Positions 13,173 to 20,764 of a stretch of 24,704 bases of DNA are shown piece after piece; within the stretch, counting starts at the first letter, position 1; each line of letters opens with the position of its first letter. The notes under the pieces were generated by a model. The model was not told the origin of the DNA, did not search any database, and saw nothing but the letters and a program-made list of their open reading frames with translations. The translations under genes were made by a program, and so were the position numbers. Source of the stretch: a virus; IMG/VR virus record IMGVR_UViG_3300034103_001610, positions 1 to 24,704 of that record; one strand, 5' to 3'.

Positions 13173-13978
13173 TCGGACATAATCACATTGGAAAAAACGG
13201 AAGATTTGGAAATCAAATGTTCCAATACGCAGCAACTAGAGGTATTGCTACAGCTCGCGGATATGATTTTATTATTCCCGATGGACCTAAAACTGATGCT
13301 GAGTTTGTTGATGAAGAACAGCAGCACAAACTCTTCATGGCATTTAAAATGTCTGGACTTAAAAATATTGGAATGTTGGATGCAGGATACCAGCAAGAAA
13401 GTTCTTTTAGATATGATAAAGAACTAGTAAAACATTGTCCTGATAATATCAACCTTTATGGGTATTTTCAATCAGAAAGATATTTTTTCCACATTGAAGA
13501 AGAACTTCGTAAGGACTTTGAATTTCGTGATGAAGTAAAAAAACTGTGTGATGATATTTGGAAAGAAATTGTTGTTGATGAGGGGCACTCTGAAGCAATC
13601 TCACTTCATGTTCGTCGTACAGATCATTTAATCAAACCAACTTTTCATCCAGTGCTTCCTATCAGTTATTATGAAGAAGCACTTTCAAAACTACCAAAAG
13701 ACATTCCTGTATTTGTGTTTACTGATGATCCTGCATGGGCATTTGGTCACGAGTTCTTCTCTTCAGATAGATTCTTTATTTCTGAAAGCGACAACATCCA
13801 TGACATGTGTTTGATGTCCATGTGTAACTATAATATTATTGCCAACTCTACTTTCTCATGGTGGGGTGCTTGGTTGGCAGGACATAACAAAGTTATTGGT
13901 CCAAAGTTATGGTTTGGTCCAGATGGTGAAGATCCTACTGATATTTTTATTGACAGATGGGAGTATCTAGATGTCTGA
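13169..13978 (+). CDS. GT11 alpha-1,2-fucosyltransferase-like
   Basis: The 269-residue protein has the full GT11 signature: GRFGNQMFQYA (11-21), SLHVRRTD (about 145-152, GDP-fucose binding), and NSTFSWWGAWL near 227-237. GT11 enzymes transfer fucose from GDP-L-fucose in alpha-1,2 linkage, typically to galactose. It is clearly a paralogue of the gene at 15527. No GDP-fucose synthesis gene lies in this window; the GME gene suggests GDP-L-galactose may be the donor instead, which shares the L-configured 6-carbon frame with fucose. That is inference. Confidence 0.82.
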   Translation: MIGHNHIGKNGRFGNQMFQYAATRGIATARGYDFIIPDGPKTDAEFVDEEQQHKLFMAFKMSGLKNIGMLDAGYQQESSFRYDKELVKHCPDNINLYGYFQSERYFFHIEEELRKDFEFRDEVKKLCDDIWKEIVVDEGHSEAISLHVRRTDHLIKPTFHPVLPISYYEEALSKLPKDIPVFVFTDDPAWAFGHEFFSSDRFFISESDNIHDMCLMSMCNYNIIANSTFSWWGAWLAGHNKVIGPKLWFGPDGEDPTDIFIDRWEYLDV

Positions 13979-14735
13979 AATTTCCGTATGCATTCCCACG
14001 TATGAATATAAAGGTGAGGGTGTAAAATATTTGAATGAGTTATTCAAGTCATTATCAACACAAACCTTTCAAGACTTTGATGTTGTAATTTCCGATCATA
14101 GTCAAGACGCAGAAATTATGAATTTCTGTAGAGAATGTGATTATGATTTTGAACTGACTTATATTCAAAATCCAAATGGCAGAGGATATCAAGCACCAAA
14201 TACAAATTGTGCTTTAGAAAATGCTGAAGGTAGAATTATTAAATTAATCTATCAAGATGATATTTTTGTTGATGATAATGCACTTGAAAAAATCAAAAAT
14301 GCTTTCGATACTTCAGAGTGCAAATGGTTATTTCATGGATTTACTCACACAACAGACGGTATAGAAACTCATAGGCATTGTGTTCCTCGTTGGACAGATA
14401 TGATGCTTGAGGGTAGAAATCTTCTGGGGAGTCCATCTTGTATTGCAATGTTAAATGAATGTAAGATGTACATGGATGAAAATATAAAACTGCTTATTGA
14501 TACTGAGTTGTATCATAGAATGAGAATTGAACTTGGTATGCCACAAATTATTACTGATGTGTTGATTGCTAATCGTGAACATGTTGGTAGAATGAGTTCT
14601 AGTGGCATTCAGTATGACGCACAAATTGATCATCCTGAAGGTGGTTGGTTAGTTAATAAGGCAGAGTTAGACTATGTGGAATCAAAGCATATAGAATTTT
14701 GTACAAGTGGGAGAAAATATCCAGATGAAAATTGA
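13971..14735 (+). CDS. GT2-family glycosyltransferase
   Basis: The 254-residue protein starts with the GT2 pattern: SVCIPTYEYKGEGVKYLNEL (5-24), FDVVISDHS for the strand carrying a nucleotide contact, and a YQDDIF element (about 94-99) as the DXD-like metal site. It adds a sugar, with unknown specificity, to the growing glycan. It overlaps the preceding gene by 8 nt and the next by 11 nt. Confidence 0.78.
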   Translation: MSEISVCIPTYEYKGEGVKYLNELFKSLSTQTFQDFDVVISDHSQDAEIMNFCRECDYDFELTYIQNPNGRGYQAPNTNCALENAEGRIIKLIYQDDIFVDDNALEKIKNAFDTSECKWLFHGFTHTTDGIETHRHCVPRWTDMMLEGRNLLGSPSCIAMLNECKMYMDENIKLLIDTELYHRMRIELGMPQIITDVLIANREHVGRMSSSGIQYDAQIDHPEGGWLVNKAELDYVESKHIEFCTSGRKYPDEN

Positions 14736-15540
14736 TTTAACTAAAGCAACTTTTATTATTCCTATCCGAATTGAATCTCAGGATAGGTTAAGAAATGTTA
14801 TTACGACAACTGCATTCCTTCTAGAAAACTTTGATACTAATATTATTATTAAAGAAGTAGATTCAGAATCAGTTTTTTCTAGGGATGCTTTACCAATACT
14901 TAATGATATTCTAGATGAAGAGATTGCAGTAACTCATATCTTTGAAGAAAGCAATGAACCACTATTCCATAGGCAAAAAGTCTTGAATGAGATGGTTGCA
15001 GAATCAAAAACTGAAATCGTCGTTAATTATGATTGTGATGTTCTTCTTCCATTAGATTCCTATCATGAAGCATATCAAACCATTCTCTATAATACTCATG
15101 ATGTGATTTATCCATACGGACAGGGAATGTATCAATATCAAGTTCAAGCAACTGATGAAATAGTTTCTCATTTTTTACAAAATAAAGATTTTCATTATCT
15201 TGAGAAACATTCAAAACTTCACACTTCCGATTTTGGTTGGGTTCAATTCTTTAATCGCCAAGTCTATATTGATGGTGGATTAGAAAACGAAAACTTTAAA
15301 GCATATGCACCAGAAGACAAAGAAAGATTTTACAGATTTAATACATTAGGTTATAATGTAGGACGTATTAATGATTACGTTTATCATCTAGAACACGCAA
15401 GGGGAGAGAACTCTTGGTTTAATAATCCACATATGACTTCTAATATGGAAGAATGGGAAAAAATTCAAAAGATGAATAAAGAACAACTAATAGAATACTA
15501 TTCACAACAAGAGTATCTTAAAAAATATGCTGGCATTTAA
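14725..15540 (+). CDS. GT2-like / GT-A glycosyltransferase with galactosyltransferase C-terminal region
   Basis: The 271-residue protein begins with ATFIIPIRIESQDRLRNV (8-25), carries a DCD metal motif in VVNYDCDVLLP, and has a C-terminal segment GWVQFFNRQVYIDGGLENE leading to EDKERFYRF, as in GT2/GT27-type enzymes. A GTG at 14707 would extend it six residues; I chose the ATG at 14725, which overlaps the upstream stop by 11 nt. The product sugar is unknown. Confidence 0.7.
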   Translation: MKIDLTKATFIIPIRIESQDRLRNVITTTAFLLENFDTNIIIKEVDSESVFSRDALPILNDILDEEIAVTHIFEESNEPLFHRQKVLNEMVAESKTEIVVNYDCDVLLPLDSYHEAYQTILYNTHDVIYPYGQGMYQYQVQATDEIVSHFLQNKDFHYLEKHSKLHTSDFGWVQFFNRQVYIDGGLENENFKAYAPEDKERFYRFNTLGYNVGRINDYVYHLEHARGENSWFNNPHMTSNMEEWEKIQKMNKEQLIEYYSQQEYLKKYAGI

Positions 15541-16384
15541 TCAAATTGGTAGTCTTGGAAGACTGGGAAATCAAATGTTTGAGTATGCAGCTCTACGTGG
15601 CATTGCATCTCATCATGGATATGACTGGTGCATTCCTCCATATAATAGGAAAGGTATAGAAAACTACAGTCTTCATTATTGTTTTAAGTTAGAATCTGTT
15701 AAGGAAGATAATCTAAATTATCTTGATCATTATCAGTATGTGCAAGAAAGGTTCTTTCATTTTGATGAAGAACTTTTTGATCAGTGTCCAGACAATGTAA
15801 GTCTTCATGGATTTTTTCAATCAGAAAAATATTTCAAACATATTTCTGACGAAATTCGTAAAGACTTTACATTTCATGATGAGCACCTTGGTCCATGTAA
15901 AGAAATGATGAATTCTCTTGAAGGACAGGAACCAATCATGCTTCATGTTCGTCGCGGTGATCCTAATCTAGTTGATCCTCGTGGATTTAAATGGAGTTAC
16001 ACTCAATGCGGAGATCAGCATCCAGTTCAACCTCTTGAATATTATGAAAAGGCACTTGCAGAATTTGATGCTGAACAACCAGTAGTTGTTTTTTCAGATT
16101 CTCCTGAATGGGTTAAAGAACAAGAATTTTTCTCTGGGGATAGATTTTTAATTTCAGAACCACAAGACAAATATGCTGATGGTTCTTTTACTCCATATAC
16201 TGACCTGTGTTTGATGTCTTTGTGTTCTCATGCTATTATTGCTAATAGTAGTTTGAGTTGGTGGGGTGCTTGGTTGATTAACAATCCAAATAAAAAAGTT
16301 ATCGCGCCTAAGATGTGGTTTGGTCCTGCATACGCTGATAAAAATACTAAAGATCTTTATTGTCCTGATTGGGTAGTATTATGA
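15527..16384 (+). CDS. GT11 alpha-1,2-fucosyltransferase-like (paralogue)
   Basis: The 285-residue protein shares long blocks with the gene at 13169: GRLGNQMFEYAALRGIA, CPDNVSLHGFFQSEKYF, LHVRRGDPN, and NSSLSWWGAWL. All GT11 motifs are intact. It probably arose by duplication of that gene and may add a second unit or a different linkage. The start ATG overlaps the upstream stop by 14 nt, and its own stop overlaps the NAD+ synthetase start (ATGA). Confidence 0.83.
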   Translation: MLAFNQIGSLGRLGNQMFEYAALRGIASHHGYDWCIPPYNRKGIENYSLHYCFKLESVKEDNLNYLDHYQYVQERFFHFDEELFDQCPDNVSLHGFFQSEKYFKHISDEIRKDFTFHDEHLGPCKEMMNSLEGQEPIMLHVRRGDPNLVDPRGFKWSYTQCGDQHPVQPLEYYEKALAEFDAEQPVVVFSDSPEWVKEQEFFSGDRFLISEPQDKYADGSFTPYTDLCLMSLCSHAIIANSSLSWWGAWLINNPNKKVIAPKMWFGPAYADKNTKDLYCPDWVVL

Positions 16385-17142
16385 ATAGAATTACAAATTA
16401 CGAAGAAGTTAAAAATAAAATCACTAAATGGATTGGAGATTATATTCTAGAAAATCCTAGTATTAAATCTCTTGTCGTTGGTGTTTCTGGTGGTATTGAC
16501 TCTGCAGTAGTTGCTACTCTTTGTGCAGAGACTGGTCTTCCAACTTATGTTTTGTCTATGCCATTGAATTCAAATAAGAAAAATGATGAATTGTCTGACT
16601 CTTATTCTGATTCTCTGGAAGATAGGTACGAAAATGTAACTAAAATTAGAATTGATCTTTCTTCTGTGTATGAAAGATTCATCAGTTCTTTTGACTTCTG
16701 GACTGGTGATGGGGAGTTTACCTCTAATGATCTGACAAACGCCAATACAAAGTCTCGTATTCGCATGGTGACCTTGTATCAAGTTGCTGGAAACGTTAGT
16801 GGTATTGTTGTTGGAACTGGTAATAAAGTTGAAGACTATGGTGTAGGATTTTATACTAAATATGGTGACGGTGGTGTTGATATTGCACCTATCGCAGATC
16901 TTTATAAAACTGAAGTATGGGAACTTGGAAAACATCTTGGTGTAGATCAACGTATTATTGACGCTCCTCCTACAGATGGACTCTGGGAAGATAGTCGGAC
17001 TGATGAAGATCAGATTGGCGCATCATACGCTCAACTTGAAGAGGCGATGGAATTGGGAACTGGACCTGCGGTTGAAGTTCTTAAAAAATTCAATACCCAA
17101 AACAAACATAAAATGCAACCTATTCCCACGTTTAAACTATGA
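16381..17142 (+). CDS. nadE: NAD+ synthetase (ammonia-dependent NadE)
   Basis: NadE joins nicotinate adenine dinucleotide, ATP and ammonia to form NAD+. The 253-residue protein has the P-loop SGGIDS (36-41), NTKSRIRM, GTGNKVEDYGVGFYTKYGDG, the metal- and dinucleotide-contacting DIAPIADLYKTEV and PPTDGLWEDSRTDEDQIGASY. No glutaminase domain is present, so it uses free ammonia. A TTG at 16369 is possible, but ATG 16381 gives an ATGA overlap like its neighbours. Its position among glycan genes is odd. It may supply NAD+ for the SDR enzymes and the dehydrogenase, or support host metabolism. Confidence 0.9.
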   Translation: MNRITNYEEVKNKITKWIGDYILENPSIKSLVVGVSGGIDSAVVATLCAETGLPTYVLSMPLNSNKKNDELSDSYSDSLEDRYENVTKIRIDLSSVYERFISSFDFWTGDGEFTSNDLTNANTKSRIRMVTLYQVAGNVSGIVVGTGNKVEDYGVGFYTKYGDGGVDIAPIADLYKTEVWELGKHLGVDQRIIDAPPTDGLWEDSRTDEDQIGASYAQLEEAMELGTGPAVEVLKKFNTQNKHKMQPIPTFKL

Positions 17143-18251
17143 AAATTGGAGTAATCGGAGCAGGAAGACTTGGCATTTGCTTTGCTCTTCTTTGCGAACA
17201 AGCAGGATATGAAGTGGTCGTCTCTGATATTAGAGATGGTTATGTTGAAGCACTGCAAAATAAACAGATTGAAACTAATGAACCTGAAGTTCTTGATCTG
17301 TTAAAAAAATCTACCAATCTTACTGCTACTACTAGTAATAGTGAGGTCATTAAACAGTGTGACATCATTTATACTCTGGTAGCAACTCCATCTCTTCCAA
17401 CGGGAGATTATGATGTAACTGCTGTTTGGCAAGTGGTTAACGATATTAAGCAACAATCAAATGTGAATGGTAAATCATTTGTTGTTGGGTGTACTACTAA
17501 TCCCGGAGATTGTGAAGAGTTTCAAAAAGAATTGGAACCATATGGTGTAGATGTTTTCTATAATCCAGAATTTATCGCCCAAGGATCAATCGTTCGTGAT
17601 TTGAGACGTGCTGATATGGTTCTTATTGGTGGAAAGAGAAATGAAGTTTATGATGAACTCTGTGAACTTTATAATAAAATTCAAGAGACTCAACCAAGAA
17701 TCAATATAATGTCAACAACTGCAGCAGAACTTGTAAAACTTGCTGTCAATTGTTTTCTAACAACCAAAATTAGTTATGCAAATATGGTTGGTGAGGTCAT
17801 GACTCTTGCTGGACTTGAAGATGAAATCTCAACAGTTTTGACAGCTATTGGTGATGATAGTCGTGTTGGTAGAAAATATCTAAACTATGGTTATGGATTT
17901 GGTGGTCCTTGTCTACCAAGAGATAATCGTTCTTTTGCAGCATACGCAAAAAAATTAGGACTAGAATATAATCTTGGCGCAACAACAGATAATTTTAATG
18001 ATGAACATGCTAGATTTTTGTTAGAATATTTTGTAAAGAAAAACGATAAAAATTTACCATTCTGTTTTCATTATGCTTCTTATAAAGAAGGAACAGATAT
18101 TATCACAGAGAGTCAGCAATATCGTTTATGTTTAGATCTTCTTGATAATGGATATAAAGTTTATGTTGTTGAAGATTATGTAAAATCTCAATGTGATGAT
18201 AGAATTATTTTTGGTATTCCAAATGAAGAGGTGTTCTGGGTTGAGCTATGA
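17139..18251 (+). CDS. UDP-glucose/GDP-mannose dehydrogenase family protein
   Basis: The 370-residue enzyme would oxidise the C6 of a nucleotide sugar to a uronate with two NAD+. It has GAGRLG at 7-12, NPEFIAQG at 142-149 (E144), K200 and N204 in the AAELVKLAVN segment, and the catalytic C258 in GFGGPCLPRD with D262. It is somewhat shorter than typical members (about 390-440), mainly in the C-terminal domain. Co-expression with NadE is notable because each turnover uses two NAD+. The exact donor (UDP-glucose, GDP-mannose or other) cannot be told. Confidence 0.85.
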   Translation: MKIGVIGAGRLGICFALLCEQAGYEVVVSDIRDGYVEALQNKQIETNEPEVLDLLKKSTNLTATTSNSEVIKQCDIIYTLVATPSLPTGDYDVTAVWQVVNDIKQQSNVNGKSFVVGCTTNPGDCEEFQKELEPYGVDVFYNPEFIAQGSIVRDLRRADMVLIGGKRNEVYDELCELYNKIQETQPRINIMSTTAAELVKLAVNCFLTTKISYANMVGEVMTLAGLEDEISTVLTAIGDDSRVGRKYLNYGYGFGGPCLPRDNRSFAAYAKKLGLEYNLGATTDNFNDEHARFLLEYFVKKNDKNLPFCFHYASYKEGTDIITESQQYRLCLDLLDNGYKVYVVEDYVKSQCDDRIIFGIPNEEVFWVEL

Positions 18252-19057
18252 ATCAATTATTGGATAAAAATAAATCTACATTCAAACTTAAAAACATTGG
18301 TCCCATTTATTATATTAATCTTGACGATCAACCAGAAAGAAAAGAATATATGGAGTCTCAGTTTAAATACTGGGAAATAGAAAACTATACTCGTATCTCT
18401 GCATATGATGGTCGTGAAGATGATCTAAGTGATATTATTACGAGTCGTTATCCAGAAATGATGACCTCTGGGGAAATTGGATGTGTAACTTCTCATCTCA
18501 AAGCAATCAAACATTGGTATGAGACCTCTGATAGTCCATACGCAATCATCATGGAGGATGATTGTAATTTGGATCTAGTTAAGTATTGGAACTTTACTTG
18601 GACAGATTTTTATGCACATATCCCTTATGATTGGGATATTGTGCAAATTGCTATTATCTGCACTGGAGACATTCACGTTAAACTACATAAAAGGTTTGTG
18701 AATGATTTTTCAACTGCTTGTTATTTGATTACTCGTCATCATGCAGAAAAACTTCTTAAGTTTCATGTAAAGGGAGATAAGTATCGTTTGGATAATGGTG
18801 TGAAACCACGTCCAGTTGCCGATGATTTAATCTATAATTCTGGAAATACTTATTCTATTCCTCTCCTTCTTTATAGAATTGAATTGGGTTCTTCTATTCA
18901 TCCAGAACACATAGATGCTTTTCATAGAGGAAACTACAATGCACTATCTCAATTTTGGGAGCAGAATGGTGCTAATATTGATATTAAAGATTATATGAAC
19001 TATGATCCTTATTTGGGAAGAATAACTGAAAACTCTGCGGCACAGCAGGGGACTTGA
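18248..19057 (+). CDS. GT25-like glycosyltransferase
   Basis: The 269-residue protein has the LPS galactosyltransferase (LgtB/LpsA type) signature: YYINLDDQPERKEYM (about 21-35), SGEIGCVTSHLKAI and an IMEDD metal motif, with ADDLIY later. GT25 enzymes usually add galactose in beta-1,4 linkage to LPS; specificity here is unknown. It is the last gene of the operon and its stop overlaps the -35 of the next promoter. Confidence 0.8.
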   Translation: MNQLLDKNKSTFKLKNIGPIYYINLDDQPERKEYMESQFKYWEIENYTRISAYDGREDDLSDIITSRYPEMMTSGEIGCVTSHLKAIKHWYETSDSPYAIIMEDDCNLDLVKYWNFTWTDFYAHIPYDWDIVQIAIICTGDIHVKLHKRFVNDFSTACYLITRHHAEKLLKFHVKGDKYRLDNGVKPRPVADDLIYNSGNTYSIPLLLYRIELGSSIHPEHIDAFHRGNYNALSQFWEQNGANIDIKDYMNYDPYLGRITENSAAQQGT

Positions 19058-19121
19058 CTGATCCCAAAGAAAATGTTAAGATACATACCTTGATACATCT
19101 GTGCCGCAATTATTTGCACAG
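19036..19121 (+). promoter_or_regulatory. Overlapping inverted repeats in the porin leader
   Basis: TGCGGCACAG (19036-19045) and CTGTGCCGCA (19099-19108) are a perfect 10-nt inverted repeat 53 nt apart. The CTGTGC part also pairs with GCACAG (19116-19121). The two pairings exclude each other. In a transcript reading through from the glycan operon the long one can form; in one from the local promoter only the short one can. Confidence 0.45.
19054..19082 (+). promoter_or_regulatory. Promoter candidate for the porin gene
   Basis: TTGACT (19054-19059) and TAAGAT (19077-19082) are spaced by 17 nt, with TGT directly before the -10 as an extended -10. The -35 overlaps the stop codon of the GT25 gene. 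Predicted start near 19089, giving a leader of about 64 nt that contains a 6-bp hairpin (CTGTGC/GCACAG). Confidence 0.5.
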
Positions 19122-19152
19122 ATAATCAATAAGTCGTTTAGTAAAAATTTTT

Positions 19153-20619
19153 ATGAAACTCAAACAACTGATGCTCGCACCTGTTGCTCTGGGAATGGTT
19201 GCTCCTGTTGCTGCGAATGCCGCAGATCTGAATATGGCAGCAGTCAACCAATACTCTTCTGAGCAGGTTACAAGCATCTCTCAACTTTCTGATGTGCAAC
19301 CCACCGATTGGGCATATCAGGCACTCAGCAACCTTGTAGAGCGTTATGGTTGCGTTGCTGGTTATCCTAATGGCACCTACGGTGGTGGCAAGGCAATGAC
19401 TCGTTATGAGGCAGCAGCACTTCTAAATGCTTGCCTTGACCGCGTAACCGAAAACACCGATGAACTCAAGCGTCTTGCTGATGAGTTCCGCAATGAACTG
19501 ACTGTTATTCAGGGTTCTGTTGCTAAACTGGAAGCACAGGTTGGTCAACTTGAAGCAACTCAATTCTCCACCACTACCAAACTGCGTGGTGAAGCAAACT
19601 TCGTTCTCGGTGGTGTTCCTGGTTATGATACCAAAGGTGGTGATAGCACTCGCACCGCATTTAATTATGATCTGCGTCTGAACCTGGATACTTCATTTAC
19701 TGGCAAAGATCTTCTCAAGACTCGTTTGCGTTCTGCTAACTTCAGCAGTGATCCTTTTGGTTCTAGCTCTTCTCTGTTCAAACTGGATAAAGCAGACAAT
19801 ACCTCTAGTGAAGTTGGTAACAACGTAGTTATTGATCGTCTGTACTATCAGTTCCCTGCTTTCAATAACAAAGCAACTCTGACTGCTGGTGCTGCAGTTC
19901 GTAACACTGAGATTGCCTGGATGCCTTCTGCATATAAGTCCGGTATTCTTGACTTCTTTGCTGTTGCTGGTACTCCTGGTGTCTATAACAAGGCAACTGG
20001 TGCTGGTTTTGGTGTTCAGTATGGTAAGAAAGGTCTTGTTGCTGGCGTAAACTATGTTGCTCAAGCAGGTCAAGATAGTTCCAAGGGTGAGTTTGATGAG
20101 ACTGGTGCTCTGAACACTCTTGCACAAATCGGTTATCGTGGTAAGAACTGGGGTGCTGCATTTGGTTATCGTTACGGTACTGAAGGCACTCGCGTCCGTA
20201 CTTATAATGGTCTGGATGGTTCTTCTGGTACTCTGGTTCCTGGTCAAACATCTAACGGTTATGCTCTGAATGCATACTGGCAACCCACCAAGTCTGGTAT
20301 TGTTCCCTCTGTTTCTGCAGGTTATGGTTGGAATACCGTAAGTGGCACTCCTAGTTCTGCTACCGATAGTCAGTCTTGGTTTGCTGGACTTCAATGGGAA
20401 GATGTGTTTGTTGGTGGTAATTCCGCTGGTGTTGCTATTGGTCAAGCACCTACTGGTGAAAACCTTGAGAAGGCAACAATGCTTGAAGTCTTCTACAAGT
20501 ATCAAGTATCTGATAACATCAGTGTTACTCCCGCTATCATCTATGGCAGTGACAACCAGCGTCTTGCTGATAACTCCTCTAACTGGGGTGGTGTAATCCA
20601 GACCACTTTCCGTTTCTGA
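19153..20619 (+). CDS. Cyanobacterial-type outer-membrane porin (SLH plus beta-barrel, OprB-like)
   Basis: The 488-residue protein begins with a signal peptide (MKLKQLMLAPVALGMVAPV, cleavage after ANA near residue 23). Next is one SLH domain (about 44-98, with LSDVQPTDWAYQAL and GCVAGYPNGTYGG and TRYEAA), which binds the cell-wall polysaccharide, then a coiled coil (about 100-136) and a beta-barrel ending in the C-terminal phenylalanine (TTFRF) needed for outer-membrane insertion. The layout is that of host porins of the SomA/OprB type, which pass small solutes. The codon use (CTG, GCT, CGT) looks more host-like than that of the glycan genes. The start shares 16 nt (TTTTATGAAACTCAAA) with pstS and lacks a Shine-Dalgarno site. 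It ends in a strong terminator. Confidence 0.88.
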   Translation: MKLKQLMLAPVALGMVAPVAANAADLNMAAVNQYSSEQVTSISQLSDVQPTDWAYQALSNLVERYGCVAGYPNGTYGGGKAMTRYEAAALLNACLDRVTENTDELKRLADEFRNELTVIQGSVAKLEAQVGQLEATQFSTTTKLRGEANFVLGGVPGYDTKGGDSTRTAFNYDLRLNLDTSFTGKDLLKTRLRSANFSSDPFGSSSSLFKLDKADNTSSEVGNNVVIDRLYYQFPAFNNKATLTAGAAVRNTEIAWMPSAYKSGILDFFAVAGTPGVYNKATGAGFGVQYGKKGLVAGVNYVAQAGQDSSKGEFDETGALNTLAQIGYRGKNWGAAFGYRYGTEGTRVRTYNGLDGSSGTLVPGQTSNGYALNAYWQPTKSGIVPSVSAGYGWNTVSGTPSSATDSQSWFAGLQWEDVFVGGNSAGVAIGQAPTGENLEKATMLEVFYKYQVSDNISVTPAIIYGSDNQRLADNSSNWGGVIQTTFRF

Positions 20620-20641
20620 TAACTCACTCATAACTTGAGTG

Positions 20642-20669
20642 AAACCACCCCAGAGAGGGGTGGTTTTTT
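20642..20669 (+). terminator. Rho-independent terminator after porin
   Basis: AACCACCCC (20643-20651) pairs with GGGGTGGTT (20657-20665) with a 5-nt loop, then T runs to 20669. A smaller hairpin CACTCA/TGAGTG (20625-20641) precedes it. Confidence 0.93.
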
Positions 20670-20685
20670 GTTAGGTAATGGAGAC

Positions 20686-20730
20686 CTTAACCAAACCTTA
20701 GTGGACTTTAAGGTTTCCTTCCAGTATCAT
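20686..20730 (+). promoter_or_regulatory. Pho-box array and -10 of pstS
   Basis: TTA-type half-sites start at 20687, 20698 and 20708 (CTTAACC, CTTAGTG, CTTTAAG), with a weaker CCTTCC at 20718; spacing is 11, 10 and 11. This fits the tandem NTTAACC repeats with 11-nt period described for PhoB sites in cyanobacteria. A -10 box TATCAT is at 20725-20730, and no -35 is needed in that class. The inferred regulation is by the host PhoB during phosphate starvation. Confidence 0.72.
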
Positions 20731-20764
20731 TACTTACGAAGTCAATTCACTTCTAAACTCTTTT

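Noticed and set aside
14707-14724. GTG start for the GT2-like gene
   Set aside because: It would add six residues and lengthen the overlap; the ATG at 14725 fits the operon pattern better.
16369-16380. TTG start for NAD+ synthetase
   Set aside because: The ATG at 16381 produces the ATGA overlap seen in 10 other junctions of the operon.
16570-16950. 126-codon minus-strand frame opposite NAD+ synthetase
   Set aside because: Off-frame shadow of a clearly functional gene; no ribosome site or domain.
19693-20631. 312-codon open frame on the minus strand opposite the porin gene
   Set aside because: It is a Ser/Thr-rich shadow of the porin coding frame, has no recognisable domain, and the + strand porin has a signal peptide, SLH domain and C-terminal phenylalanine.
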